Below are positions 1-10,801 of a stretch of DNA of 64,000 nt, in pieces. The translations under genes were made by a program, and so were the position numbers. The stretch comes from Pithys albifrons albifrons (taxonomy: Eukaryota > Chordata > Aves > Passeriformes > Thamnophilidae), in assembly GCF_047495875.1 (NCBI RefSeq), contig NC_092473.1, forward strand, positions 15,482,388 through 15,546,387, in the 5' to 3' direction. Below the pieces are notes generated by a model. The model saw only the letters and a program-made list of their open reading frames with translations. It had not been told where the DNA came from and made no database searches. Each line of letters opens with the position of its first letter. The first letter of the stretch is position 1.

Positions 1-607
1 TTGCTCCTCCCTCTGTGCTGATCAGGGTGAGAACAACTTCCTAACACAGTTGACTTTTTAGAACTTGTGCTGTAATTGCCAAAAAGCTGCAGCTTCCTCC
101 TCCATCTCATCAGCTGGGCCCTGAAAGCAGCTCTTTGATTTCCTGAGACCCTCCTTTGGTCTTCCCTCCTCCTGCTCCCTCTTTCTTCCTTTGTTGCTGG
201 AGGTTAAAGCTGTGGGTGGTGAGGTCCTGTTAGTCACTTTGGTCACCTCTGAGCTCCTGGTGCTGACAAAGGGCTGGATCAATGATGGACACAGATGGAC
301 AGCCCCGAGGCTTCCCTGGGGGAGTGGAGTTCTGTGGGGATGGAGCAGAGTGGAGAGTCTTGTTGGGGGGTGTCCTAAAGGGCATGGCAATATCCATGTT
401 CTTCTTGACCTGCAGCCCCAGGAAGCCTTCCCTGTGGGCAGAGCAATCCCCTTTGGGAATCAGGAAAATCAAGTTACAGGGGCTGTGGTGGGTTTGTCCT
501 GGTTATGGTGGTTCTGTCTTCTAGAAACAGGATCCACCGGTCTCTGCTTGTTTGGGACTTCTTGAGGTTGTTCTTTAAGGTTCTAAGGGTGGAAGGTGGT
601 GCAGGAA
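1..607. other. Single-copy intron or flanking sequence, no gene seen
   Basis: No exon with splice sites, structural RNA or repeat family was recognised. Overlapping open frames on both strands have no recognisable protein content. Confidence 0.5.
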
Positions 608-1213
608 TCACAGAATCCTTTAGGATGGCAGAGCCCTCCCAGCCCATGGAGCCCACCCTGTGCCTGATGCCCACCTTGGAAAAGCTCTCCAAGCCCATGG
701 AGCCCACCCTGTGCCCGATGCCCACCTTGGCAAAGCCCTCCCAGCCCACAGAGCCCACCCTGTGCCTGATGCCCACCTTGACAAAGCCCTCCCAGCCCAT
801 GGAGCCCACCCTGTGTCTGATGCCCACCTTGGCAAAGCTCTCCCAGCCCAGGGAGCCCACCCTGTGCCCGATGCCCACCTTGGCAAAGCCCTCCCAGCCC
901 ATGGAGCCCACCCTGTGCTTGATGCCCACCTTGGCAAAGCCCTCCCAGCCCCTGGAGCCCACCCTGTGCCCAATGCCCACCTTGTCCCCCAGCCCAGAGC
1001 ACTGAGTGCCATGGCCAGTCCTGCCTTGGGCACCTTCAGGGCTGGGCACTCCAAACCTCCCTTGGCACTTCCAAAGCCTGACCACCCTTTCCAGGGAGAA
1101 ATTCCTCCTGATGTCCAACCTGACCTCCCACCAGCCCAGGTTGCTCCATGCTCTGTCCAGCCTGGCCTTGGACTCTTCCAGGGATGGGGAGTCCACGACC
1201 TCTTTGGGCAACA
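608..1213 (-). mobile_element. CR1 LINE 3' remnant with internal tandem expansion
   Basis: The left edge reads AATCACAGAATCCTTTAGG, a degenerate reverse complement of the CR1 3' terminus, so the element points to the minus strand. The right part (about 1080-1210) has recognisable CR1 blocks such as 'ccaccctttccagggagaa' and 'ccagcctggccttggac'. The middle is replaced by a 51-bp array. Confidence 0.7.
646..1002. repeat. 51-bp minisatellite, about 7 copies
   Basis: The unit begins ATGGAGCCCACCCTGTG and ends CTCCCAGCCC. Because 51 is 17 codons, all frames stay open through the array. Copies differ by a few substitutions. It lies inside a CR1 remnant and probably grew from it. Confidence 0.9.
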
Positions 1214-2063
1214 GGAGTGCAGAGTGAGCTGCTCTTGGCCAACTGCAGAGACCTCCCACCCTCCCTGCCAGCAGCACTGCAGGTTCTCCTCACCTTGGTG
1301 GCCAAGCTGGAGGTGCTGGTGCCCCTGAGTTCACAGGAATGGGGATGAACTTCTTTTCCTTGCTGGAAGGCACAGTAATTAAACCCAGTATGTGCAGATC
1401 CCTCCGAGTGACAGCCGCCCACAGAGCTAAAAACAGGAAATCCATTAACTTCATGATTTAAAAAATAAAATAAAAGTCCTCCCAACTGATTCCTCTGTCA
1501 CTTCAAGTTCTGCTTGGAAGGAGGGCTAATTTAATGCTGCATTAACTCACTGTTATCACTCTCCTGTTACCTAAGTAGTTTCTAATGACTACCCTGGAGA
1601 GCACTTGGAAGCTTTTAAAAGTTTTTATGCTAAATTTTTTTTTATTATTATTCTGGGTAGTTTATACTTTAAGAACAAAAGTTATTGATAACATCTTCCC
1701 AAATCTTCCAACAACATGGAGAACTTTTCCTGCTGGCTGTGGAAATGTGAAGTATCTCAGGGCTGGGGAGGAGAAATAGGAAATGTTTGACATTGGTGGA
1801 GTTTGGGAGAGTTGGGCTGTGGGATGTTGGGTCCCACCTTGGCTTGGTTGGGGTTTGAGGCTCTCCTGCTTTAAGGCAGTAGGTCCTTATTAAAGGTAGG
1901 ATTGATGTGTCTCTATATTGATGCCTCCCTGTATTGCTGGAACTGGTTTGAGCATTTTCTGGCTTGGTCTGAGTTCCTGTGAGGGGGAGCTGAGTATGGA
2001 GAGCAGGGGAAGGAGGAGACCCTCCTGGGGAAGGTGATGGGGGTGAATGAGTATCTGTGAAGG
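1214..2063. other. Single-copy AT-rich stretch, no gene seen
   Basis: About 1440-1700 is AT-rich with TTAAT motifs. No exon structure or repeat family was recognised. Confidence 0.45.
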
Positions 2064-3098
2064 CATGGAATGTCCTGAGCTGGGAGGGACCCATAGGGAT
2101 CATCATGGAATGTCCTGAGCTGAGAGGGACTCATAGGGATCATCATGGAATGTCCTGAGCTGAGAGGGACCCATAGGGATCATCATGGAATGTCCTGAGC
2201 TGAGAAGGACCCATAGGGATCATCATGGAATGTCCTGAGCTGGGAGGGACCCATAGGGATCATCATGGAATGTCCTGAGCTGAGAAGGACTCATAGGGAT
2301 CATCATGGAATGTCCTGAGCTGAGAGGGACTCATAGGGATCATCATGGAATGTCCTGAGCTGGGAGGGACCCACAGGGGGATCATCCTATAGGGATCATC
2401 ATGGAACGTCCTGAGCTGAGAAGGACCCATAGGGATCATCATGGAATGTCCTGAGATGAGAAGGACCCATAGGGATCATCATGGAATTATGGAATGTCCT
2501 GAGCTGAGAAGGACCCATAAGGATAATCATGGAATGTCCTAAGCTGAGAAGGATCCATAGGGATCATCATGGAATGTCCTGAGCTGAGAAGGACCCATAG
2601 GGATCATCATGGAATGTCCTGAGATGAGAAGGACCCATAGGGATCATCATGGAATGTCCTGAGCTGAGAAGGACCCATAGGGATCATCATGGAATCATGG
2701 AATGTCCTGAGATGAGAAGGACCCATAGGGATCATCATGGAATGTCCTGAGCTGAGAAGGACCCATAGGGATCATCATGGAATGTCCTGAGATGACAAGG
2801 ACCCATAGGGATCATCATGGAATCATGGAATGTCCTGAGCTGAGAAGGACCCATAGGGATCATCATGGAATGTCCTGAGCTGAGAGGGACCCATAGGGAT
2901 CATCATGGAATGTCCTGAGCTGAGAGGGACCCATAGGGATCATCATGGAATGTCCTGAGCTGAGAGGGACCCATAGGGATCATCATGGAATGTCCTGAGC
3001 TGAGAGGGACCCATAGGGATCATCATGGAATGTCCTGAGCTGGGAGGGACACATAGGGATCATCATGGAATGTCCTGAGCTGAGAGGGACCCATAGGG
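2064..3098. repeat. 40-bp minisatellite, about 26 copies, from the CR1 3' end
   Basis: The unit begins CATCATGGAATGTCCTGAGC and ends GGGACCCATAGGGAT. Variation is mostly at a few sites (gagagg/gagaag/gggagg, cccatag/ctcatag), with occasional duplication of the 'catggaat' junction. It corresponds to the terminal segment of the surrounding CR1. Confidence 0.95.
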
Positions 3099-3290
3099 TC
3101 CACAAGGATCATCCAGTGCAGCTTCTGGCCCTGCACAGACACCCCAACAGTGCCATCCTGTGCCCCAGAGCATCATCCAAACCCTCCTGGAGCTCTGGCA
3201 GCCTTGGGGCTGTGCCCACTGCCCCGGGGAGCCTGGTCAGTGCCCACCACCCTCTGGTGGAAGGACCTTTTCCCTGAGATCCAACCTGAC

Positions 3291-3993
3291 CCTGCCCTGG
3301 CACAGCTCCAGCCATTCCCTGTGCCCTGACCCTGCCCTGGCACAGCTCCAGCCATTCCCTGTGCCCTGTCCCTGCCCTGGCACAGCTCCAGCCATTCCCT
3401 GGGTGCTGTCCCTGCCCTGGCACAGCTCCAGCCATGCCCTGTGCCCTGTCCCTGCCCTGGCACAGCTCCAGCCATGCCCTGTGCCCTGTCCCTGCCCTGA
3501 CACAGCTCCAGCCACTCCCTGGGTGCTGTCCCTGCCCTGGCACAGCTCCAGCCCTTCCCTGTACCCTGTCCCTGCCCTGGCACAGCTCCAGCCATTCCCT
3601 GTGCCCTGTCCCTGCCCTGGCACAGCTCCAGCCCTTCCCTGTACCCTGTCCCTGCCCTGGCACAGCTCCAGCCATTCCCTGTGCCCTGTCCCTGCCCTGG
3701 CACAGCTCCAGCCCTTCCCTGTACCCTGTCCCTGCCCTGGCACAGCTCCAGCCATTCCCTGGGTGCTGTCCCTGCCCTGGCATAGCTCCAGCCATTCCCT
3801 GTGCCCTGTCCCTGCCCTGGCACAGCTCCAGCCCTTCCCTGTACCCTGTCCCTGCCCTGGCACAGCTCCAGCCATTCCCTGGGTGCTGTCCCTGCCCTGG
3901 CACAGCTCCAGCCATTCCCTGGGTGCTGTCCCTGCCCTGGCACAGCTCCAGCCATTCCCTGTGCCCTGTCCCTGCCCTGGCACAGCTCCAGCT
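3291..3993. repeat. 40-bp minisatellite, about 17.5 copies, from inside CR1
   Basis: The unit begins CCTGCCCTGGCACAGCTCCA. Its last ten bases alternate between gtgccctgtc, gtaccctgtc and gggtgctgtc. The same unit, with two of these end variants, recurs at 60001-60364 within another CR1. Confidence 0.95.
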
Positions 3994-5665
3994 GTTGGTC
4001 AGAACATCCTGTGTGCCCCGCTGTGTTCCAGCCCCAGAGCTGCTGAGTGGCAGGGAGGGAGGAGAGGCTGAGGAGCAGGTCCAGTTCCAGGGAATGTCAA
4101 TCCTTGTGGGATGTGTCCCCTCCTTGGGTGCTGGGCTGTGTGACACACTCTGGAGCTGGGAGATGCAGGATCCACCCTGGAGAAACCTTTGTCTGGGCCC
4201 TTCAAACGTGCTGTCTGTAAGTCTGATCTTGTAGGTATTTACAGACAAACAATTTGTTCTCTCACCTTAGCCCATATTTTAGGGAGGGGAATGAATCAAA
4301 ACAACTTGTGTGAGGTTTTCCTACCCCAGCCAGGTATGGAGGTTGATTTTGGGCAATGATCTTTTTAGTCAGAAAAACAGATTAATTGAAAATAAGAGAA
4401 ATTTCATTGTCTTTGGACCTGTTTTTCATCTTCTTCTGGAGTCCTTCAACCTTTCTTTGCCTCGTTGTCCATGCAAAGACCAGACTGCTTTGGGATGGAG
4501 ACTGGGGCCAAGGGGCTGAGCTGACTTTGCTCTGCAGCCTTGGACTTGTGATAACTTGGCTGTTTTGGTGATAAATCTATTTGATGGGAAATAAAAAAAG
4601 ATGAAAATTATGATATAACCATAGAATCCCACATAATCTGTGTTCTCCTAGAAATAATTCCCTCTGTGGGGAGCCATTATGGGGCTGCTTTGGACTTCTT
4701 TGGAGACTGCTCATGGCAAGTTGACTTTTTTTTGACATGTTAAGCACCAGTAAAGGTTCCTGCAGCACATCAGACCTTCCATGGCTTGAGGTCTCTGCCA
4801 AGGGACGTGGTGGGACTGTTCTGTCCCAGCTTTGGCAGCTCCTCTGCCCAGGAACACGTGGGGTTTGACTCCAGAGCTCACTTAGTGCTGAGCTCCACTG
4901 TCAAACCCCACATGGCATGAGGGGTTATTTCATTTTAAAGAAGCAAAACATCAGAAAACCCTAAAAGGAACATGGAAGGCTTTTTGCAGTGGTGTTTTTG
5001 CTTCCTTCCTTCCCTCTGGCACGTTGTCCTTGTTTCCCTCCTGCCCCAGCAGAGCCCTCTGGAGAACACCAGGCTCTGGATTTTGCCACCTCAGGTTGGG
5101 AGCGTGTCCCAAACATTCCCAAGGCGTGTGGGGCGAGTGCAGCCGCTGTTGGCAGTTGATTTTTTTCTATTTTTTCTATTTTCTCCTGTTTCCCCCCCAA
5201 AGCCCAGCCCTGGTGCCCCCCCAGCTGCACAGAGATGACAATGGGGCCCTTTGTGCTGCTCTGCAGCTGCTGAAACCCGACGAGATCCAAGTGAAGAAAA
5301 CAGGAGCAGGTGGGTCAACAGCGTGACCCTTTCGTTCCCAGCAGGGTCAGGGTGGGCTCAGGGTGGAGCCCAGGGAATGGGCATGGGGCTGGGGGGGGCT
5401 TTGAGGGTGGGCACTGCCCTTTGTGCAGGGGTTTGCTGCCAGTTACAAGGTGGATTCCACCCCAGAAGTTGTGGGACTGGGGAGTGTTGCTGTTGGAGGT
5501 GAGGAACCAGCTTTGCTGCACTCACATCTTTGCTTTGTTACTGGTGCTTTCATTCCCAGTTTGTCAATGGTTTGTTGGGTTTGGGATGCTCCTGAAGATA
5601 CCAGTGGTCAGTGCCTGCCCTCCCCTCCCACAGCCTCAGAGTGGGGTTGTCCAACAGGACAGAAC
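3994..5665. other. Single-copy sequence, G-quadruplex motif at 5385-5411
   Basis: No gene was recognised apart from the weak exon-like segment listed separately. At 5385-5411 the + strand has four G runs separated by short spacers, matching the simple G4 rule. Confidence 0.45.
5203..5309 (+). other. Exon-like segment of unknown identity (weak)
   Basis: A long pyrimidine tract (5155-5198) ends in AAAG at 5199-5202, and CAG|GTGGGT follows at 5307-5314. Between them one frame is open for 107 nt and encodes a mixed, non-repetitive peptide including LLKPDEIQVKKTGAG. It does not match any part of LMF1 I know, and LMF1 has no gap for it between known exons. It could be an exon of another transcript, a non-coding RNA exon, or chance. 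Confidence 0.15.
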
Positions 5666-5797
5666 ATCCCTGGAAGTGTCCAAGGCCAGGTTGGACAGGG
5701 CTTGGAGCAACCTGGGCTGGTGGGAGGTGTCCCTGCCCTTGGGACTGGGTGAGTTTTGAGGTCTCTTCAACCCAAACCAGTCTGTGATTCTGTGATT
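5666..5797 (+). mobile_element. CR1 3' fragment
   Basis: It runs from 'tccctggaagtgtccaagg' through 'ttggagcaacctgggctgg' to TCTGTGATTCTGTGA, the CR1 3' terminus in + orientation. Confidence 0.85.
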
Positions 5798-6939
5798 TTT
5801 ATCACCATGGAGATCACTTCCTTCCTGTCTGTGTTTCTGCTGTCCTAGAGCAGTCCTAAAAAATGCCAGGTGTGGGAATTGCTGCAGCTTGGGGGAGGGT
5901 TTGGTGTGTGGTTCCCAGGGGTTGGTGGACATGGAGGATGTGGGAGCACTGACCTCCTTTCCCTGGCACTGCCACAGCAGCATTGTGGAATCCTGGAATG
6001 GTTTGATTGCAAGGGACACCTTCCACCTCATGACCTTCATCAACACGACCCACTTGGTAGCAAGAGGAGGGTCAGAATAGGGAGAAAAATACCGTTATTA
6101 GTTCACTGTGTGGGACAGCAAAGAGCCACTTGTTCCTCAGGTCTTCCCTGCCCAGCTGTGAGGACCTGGAGCTTTCCTTGGAGGGGTCATGGTGTGTCTG
6201 GGCTTTGGGAATCCCTGCACTGGTTTTCAAGTATTGCAATGCTCAACCTTCAGGAGAGACACGGGCACAGCCTTGGACCTGTCTAAGGTTGTGGGGGAGT
6301 GGAGTTTGAGGCTTGCAAGGGCAGATGTGGACAACTGGTTGTGAGTCAGCAGGTGGAAACGGGAGGTTCCTGGTGGTGGATCTCATAATGCTGGTTCTAA
6401 TACCAGTTTACAATGAAGGCAGTGTGAGATGGAGCAGTTCCTGTTGCTCACTGACCTGTGGATGCTCTTGTGGTCTTGACCATGTTCACACCCTTGAAAG
6501 TGTTCCTGATTTAGGTGTGATTTTAGTAGAAACCATGTCATGTGGAGCATCCCCAGCATTGCAGGCAGGTCCATGGCTGTTGGGGTGGTGCCCAGCAGCA
6601 CTTTGTTGAAAGAGGAGCAGGCTCAGTGATCTTAGAGGTCTTCTCCAGCCTTGATGTTTTTCTGGGAATGACAGGTCGTGGTCAGGATGAGTCCTTGGTA
6701 AATGGGAAGGGGAGAGTGGTGAGAGCTTTGTCAGGAGTTGGGAGCAGGAGGGCTGGGAAGGGTCTAAGGTGAGGGGCTTGTTGGGCTGGAAGAGAGATGG
6801 GTGGAGACTGAGAGGACCTTCCAGTGCCAAGGTCAGGATGTGTGAGTGCTGGGGATGGAAAACTGCTCCGTGTGACCACTGTGCCAGCTGGGGAGGCTCC
6901 ATCCATCGGGAGGGGGTGTTAATAATGCAGAGCCTCTCC
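5798..6939. other. Mostly single-copy sequence with two decayed CR1 scraps
   Basis: A minus-strand CR1-like scrap lies at about 5986-6055 (GGAATCCTGGAATGGTTTG). A plus-strand tail scrap lies at about 6611-6668 (gatcttagaggtcttctcca). No gene was seen. Confidence 0.45.
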
Positions 6940-7290
6940 CAGCTGGCAGGGACGGGGCACGGGGTGGCCCCGCACAGCTGGGCAGGGACGGGGCACGGGG
7001 CAGCCCCACACAGCTGGCAGGGACGGGGCACAGGGTGGCCCCGCACAGCTGGGCAGGGACGGGGCACGGAATGGCCCCGCACAGCTGGGCAGGGATGGGG
7101 CACGGGGCAGCCCCACACAGCTGGCAGGGACGGGGCACAGGGTGGCCCCGCACAGCTGGACAGGGACGGGGCACAGGGTGGCCCCACACAGCTGGGCAGG
7201 GATGGGGCACGGAATGGCCCCGCACAGCCGGCAGTGCTGTTTGCCCCGCACGGCTGGCAGGGATGCGGGACGGCCCCGCACAGCTGGCAG
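6940..7290. repeat. 35-36-bp GC-rich minisatellite, about 10 copies
   Basis: The unit is built on CAGCTGGGCAGGGACGGGGC followed by acGGGGtGGCCCCgca. It carries CpG sites and G runs on the + strand that could form quadruplexes. Confidence 0.9.
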
Positions 7291-8109
7291 CGCTGTTGGC
7301 TCGCCCAGCCCCGTCCTGGCACGGCTCCCTGGGCTGTGCCGCTGCCCTCGCAGCCGGTGCCAGCGTTCCCAGCGGTGCCCCTGAACACGCAGTGCAGGTG
7401 CCCCGCTCAGCCCTGCCCCGGGACGGCTCGGGACACACATGGAACACGTGCGGGTGCACTGGGAGCATCCCCTCCATCCTCCATCTGTGCCCCTTCCCTC
7501 CACACAAACACCTCCCGGGGAATTCTGTTAAAAAAATAAATTGAAATTCCTTTTTGAAAGTAAGGAAAGTGCTGGTGTGTCCCTGTGGTGTCCGGGGCTG
7601 TCGATGTGCAGGGATGCAGAGCCTGTTTGGATCCTTCTCCACCATCCATCCTACAGGTCTGCCCGGCAACGCAGCGATTTCCATATGAAAGCAGCGCTGA
7701 CAGTGCCATTCTTGTGCGGGCAGCAGCGAAGGAGATGGACGACCCTTTTGGTGCCAGTCGGCCCCGGAGCTGCTCTTTGCACGGGCTTTGGGCACAATTG
7801 ACCTCTCACATTTGGAATGAGCTGGTGCCTTCCTGGGGCTGCCGTTTTTAGCACAATATCCTTCACTTCTCCTCTCCAAAGCGCTAATTTGGGCACTTGG
7901 GATGGCCGTGCTGGAAACCACAGGATGTTTGGAGGGAGAGTGGGGGGGTTTAAGAGCTCTGTGATGTGTATTAATCTGAGGGGGGAAAATCCATTTTGAT
8001 TTAAGGGACTTTGTGCACATTAAGATAAAATAAGGAGGTTTCCTGACTGCTACAGGAAATATTTTAAAGCAAATTCAAGGTAGTTTTGCTTGTGTGACAA
8101 CATCAGATC
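7291..8109. other. CpG-bearing single-copy stretch, candidate conserved element
   Basis: 7291-7460 remains GC- and CpG-rich. About 7655-7910 is non-repetitive, mixed in composition and keeps CpGs, unlike the decayed repeats around it. This suggests a conserved noncoding element, but no alignment was possible. No exon was recognised. Confidence 0.35.
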
Positions 8110-8146
8110 ATGGGTTTGGAACATCTTCTGGTGGAGGATCAGGTGG

Positions 8147-8363
8147 CTCTGCAGAGGCACCTGGACAGGCTGGAGGGCTCTGCAGAGGGACCTGGACAGG
8201 CTGGAGGGCTCTGCAGAGGCACCTGGACAGGCTGGAGGGCTCTGCAGAGGGACCTGGACAGGCTGGAGGGCTCTGCAGAGGCACCTGGACAGGCAGGAGG
8301 GCTCTGCAGAGGGACCTGGACAGGCAGGAGGGCTCTGCAGAGGGACCTGGATAGACTGGAGAG
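8147..8363. repeat. 31-bp minisatellite inside CR1, 7 copies
   Basis: The unit is CTCTGCAGAGGCACCTGGAC plus AGGCTGGAGGG. It is an expansion of the CR1 segment encoding the DLDRLE region. Because 31 is not a multiple of 3, each unit shifts frame. Confidence 0.9.
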
Positions 8364-8784
8364 ATGGGCTGATTCCAATGGGATGAAGTTCAACAAGGCC
8401 AAGTGCAGGTCCTGCCCTTTGGCCACCCCAAGCCCTGCAGTGCTCCAGGCTGGGCACAGAGTGGCTGGAGAGCAGCCAGGCAGAGGGACCTGGGGGGACT
8501 GAGGGACAGGAAGCTCAACAGGAGCCACCAGTGTGCCCAGGTGGCCAAGAAGGCCAAGGGGATCCTGGCCTGGATCCAAACTAGTGTGGCCAGCAGGCCC
8601 AGGGCAGTGACCCTTCCCCTGGACTCTGCCTTGGGGAGGCCACACCTTGAGTGTTGTGTTCAGTTCTGGGCCCCTCAGTTGAGGAAAGAGATTGAGGGGC
8701 TGGAGCGGGGCCAGAGAAGAGCAACGAGGCTGGAGAAGGGACTGGAGGTGGCACTGAGTGTCCTCTGAAACACCTCCAGGGATG

Positions 8785-9000
8785 GAGAATCCACCATGTC
8801 TTGATCCAACCCTACTGTGATCAGGGACAGAGAATCCACCATGTCTTGATCCAACCCTACTGTGATCAGGGACAGAGAATCCACCATGTCTTGATCCAAC
8901 CCTACTGTGATCAGGGACAGAGAATCCAACATGTCTTGATCCAACCCTACTGTGATCAGGGACAGAGAATCCAACATGTCTTGATCCAACCCCACTGTGA
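8785..9000. repeat. 45-bp minisatellite inside the CR1 tail, about 5 copies
   Basis: The unit begins GAGAATCCACCATGTCTTGA and ends TGTGATCAGGGACA. Related units occur next to the CR1 tails at 14930, 15925, 21880-22470 and 26218-26345. Confidence 0.9.
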
Positions 9001-9058
9001 TCACCAGCCCAGGGCAATCTGTGCCCTGGGCTGGTGATCACAGTGGAGTTGGATCAAG
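8980..9058. repeat. Near-perfect palindrome, 37-bp arms, 5-nt loop
   Basis: The left arm is 8980-9016, the loop 9017-9021 (ATCTG) and the right arm 9022-9058. The inner part pairs GTGATCACCAGCCCAGGGCA with its complement. There is one mismatch near the outer end. The right arm leads into a CR1 tail. Confidence 0.9.
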
Positions 9059-9533
9059 GGTTGATGATCTCAGAGGTCTCTTCCAACCCAACTGAGAAGA
9101 GCAACGAGGCTGGAGAAGGGACTGGAGCACAAGTGCTGTGGGGAGAGGCTGAGGGAGCTGGGGGTGTTCAGCCTGGAGAAGAGGAGGCTCAGAGGTGACC
9201 TCAGCACTGTCTGGAACTGCCTGAAGGGAAGTTCTGGCCAGCTGGGGGTTGGTCTCTTCTCCCAGGCACTCAGCAATAGGACAAGGGGGGCTCAAGCTCT
9301 GCCAGGGGAAATTGAAGTTGGAGATCAGGAAGAAACTCTTTGCAGAGAGAGTGCTCAGGCATTGGAATGGGCTGCCCAAAGAGGGGGTGGATTCCCCATC
9401 CCTGGAGGTTTTTCAGCTGAGCTTGGCCGTGGCACTGAGTGCCATGATCTGGTAAAGGGACTGGAGTTGGACCAAGGGTTGGACTTGATGATCTCGGAGG
9501 TCTTTTCCAACCCAATCCATTCTATGATTGAAG

Positions 9534-10652
9534 CTGGAAGGAATGGATGGGTTTGGAATGTGTTTTGGAATCTGGACTTGGGTGAAGGGAGTTGTTGTGG
9601 ACTAAACTAGTAAAGTGCCTTGGGAAGGAGCACAGTCTGTTTAATTTGTGTGGATTTGTGGATGGGAATGCCAGTGTCTGAAATGGCTCCAGCCAGGTGA
9701 CTGAATTTGCAGGAATTATCCTCCTCAAGGTGCTTTTTTGGTGGTTTCAGAGCATAATTGTATCACACAGAAATACTCCAAAATGTGAATAATTGGAGGT
9801 GGGACAGAGCTGGAGTAATTTGGTTTTGGCAGCAATTTATTGTGAATGTAAAACACAGAGGAGGTTGGACTTCACCTGTCACAACAGAGCTGTGTGTTCT
9901 GCCTCTTCCAGAATAATCTCTGCAATATTTATACTCTGGGCTGGAAGAAGAAAGTGCAAAATGCAGATTTGCATGAATTAGGGAAGGTCTGGCTCCTCCA
10001 AAGCATCCAGTGTGTCAGGGAACAGGTTCCCAGTGGGATCCCAAAGCTCTGCTGGGTCACTCCAGGGTAACTTTGTTAAATTCAGCCACGTGTAAAGTCC
10101 AGCAAGGGCAGAACTGGCCCAGTGGACAGATTGGATTGTTACCATTAGGATTTTGCTTTATGATAAAAAATGAAATTGCAGTTAATGTTGGTGATAAATA
10201 AGACTTAATGTGATTTTAATTGTGTCTTTTGAAGATAAAACTGCCCCACTCTGGCACAAATCCAGCACAGTCAGGGGGACTGTTGGCTCCATGACTGGAG
10301 GAATCAGTGGCACTGCCCAGCTGTGCCCCTGGGTCACCTTGCCAGTTCCCAGGGCACTTCAATCACACTTTTCTTTGTTTTGTAGGAGTTACTCATTTTT
10401 CTCTTGCACAAAACAGCCACTTTTTAATGCAGAGTGTGCTTGGAGAGGAGCAGCACAACCCAATGCCCATCATTGCCCCTGTGAGTCCCAACATCTGAGC
10501 CCCCAGTCTGGGCTGTGCTGGGACAGTGGGTGCCTCATTTCCCCCAATAAAGCATTTAAAGGTGGGGGGTTTTTTTGCTCAATCAGTGTTTAAAATCAGG
10601 CAAAGGATAACTCCCAGCCCCCTAACTCTTTTCTTCTTTGTCTCTCCCCCAG
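9534..10652. other. Single-copy 3' part of the upstream LMF1 intron
   Basis: No other exon was recognised. The segment ends in a good acceptor: CTAAC (branch-point-like, A at 10625), a pyrimidine tract and AG at 10651-10652. Confidence 0.6.
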
Positions 10653-10801
10653 GCTGGGAATCACAGCTCCTGGAAACGGGGTTCCTGGGGATGTTCCTGT
10701 GCCCGCTGTGGGCGCTGTCCCGCCTGCCCCCGCACACCCCTCCCTCCTCCATCGTCATCTGGGCCTTCCGCTGGCTCATCTTCAGGATCATGCTGGGGGC
10801 G
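10653..10801 (+). CDS. LMF1: LMF1 internal exon (lipase maturation factor 1)
   Basis: LMF1 is a multi-pass endoplasmic-reticulum membrane protein needed for folding and assembly of dimeric lipases (lipoprotein, hepatic and endothelial lipase). The exon gives the last two bases of a split Gly codon and 49 codons, starting WESQLLETGFLGMFLCPLW and ending FRWLIFRIMLGA. From memory of human LMF1 this matches roughly residues 170-220 of about 570, with only conservative changes. It covers hydrophobic membrane-associated sequence just before the GLIKIRG block. The acceptor is ...CCCCAG at 10652 and the donor is GCG|GTGAGT at 10802. The exon ends in phase 0, which matches the next exon. The paralogue LMF2 fits less well, mainly judged from the following exon. 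The preceding exon (ending VGHVWYSF in human) was not found in the window. Confidence 0.95.

Larger units (their letters stand above)
2064..3993 (-). mobile_element. CR1 LINE copy bearing two separate tandem arrays
   Basis: Between the arrays (about 3099-3290) lies CR1 tail sequence: 'ggatcatccagtgcagc', 'gagcatcatccaaaccctcc', 'gagatccaacctgacc'. The same blocks occur at 59770-60000. The terminus has expanded into a 40-bp array (2064-3098). An internal segment has expanded into a different 40-bp array (3291-3993), where the CR1 homology stops. Confidence 0.8.
8110..9533 (+). mobile_element. CR1 LINE, longest copy, with remnants of the ORF2 C-terminus
   Basis: Translation shows the familiar C-terminal end of CR1 ORF2, broken by frameshifts: [20 protein letters not shown] at about 8350-8410, then segments like [39 protein letters not shown] and, further on, [19 protein letters not shown]. 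It ends near TTCTATGATTG at about 9530. It is interrupted by a 31-bp array, a 45-bp array and a palindrome. The element is 5'-truncated and cannot be functional. Confidence 0.9.
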
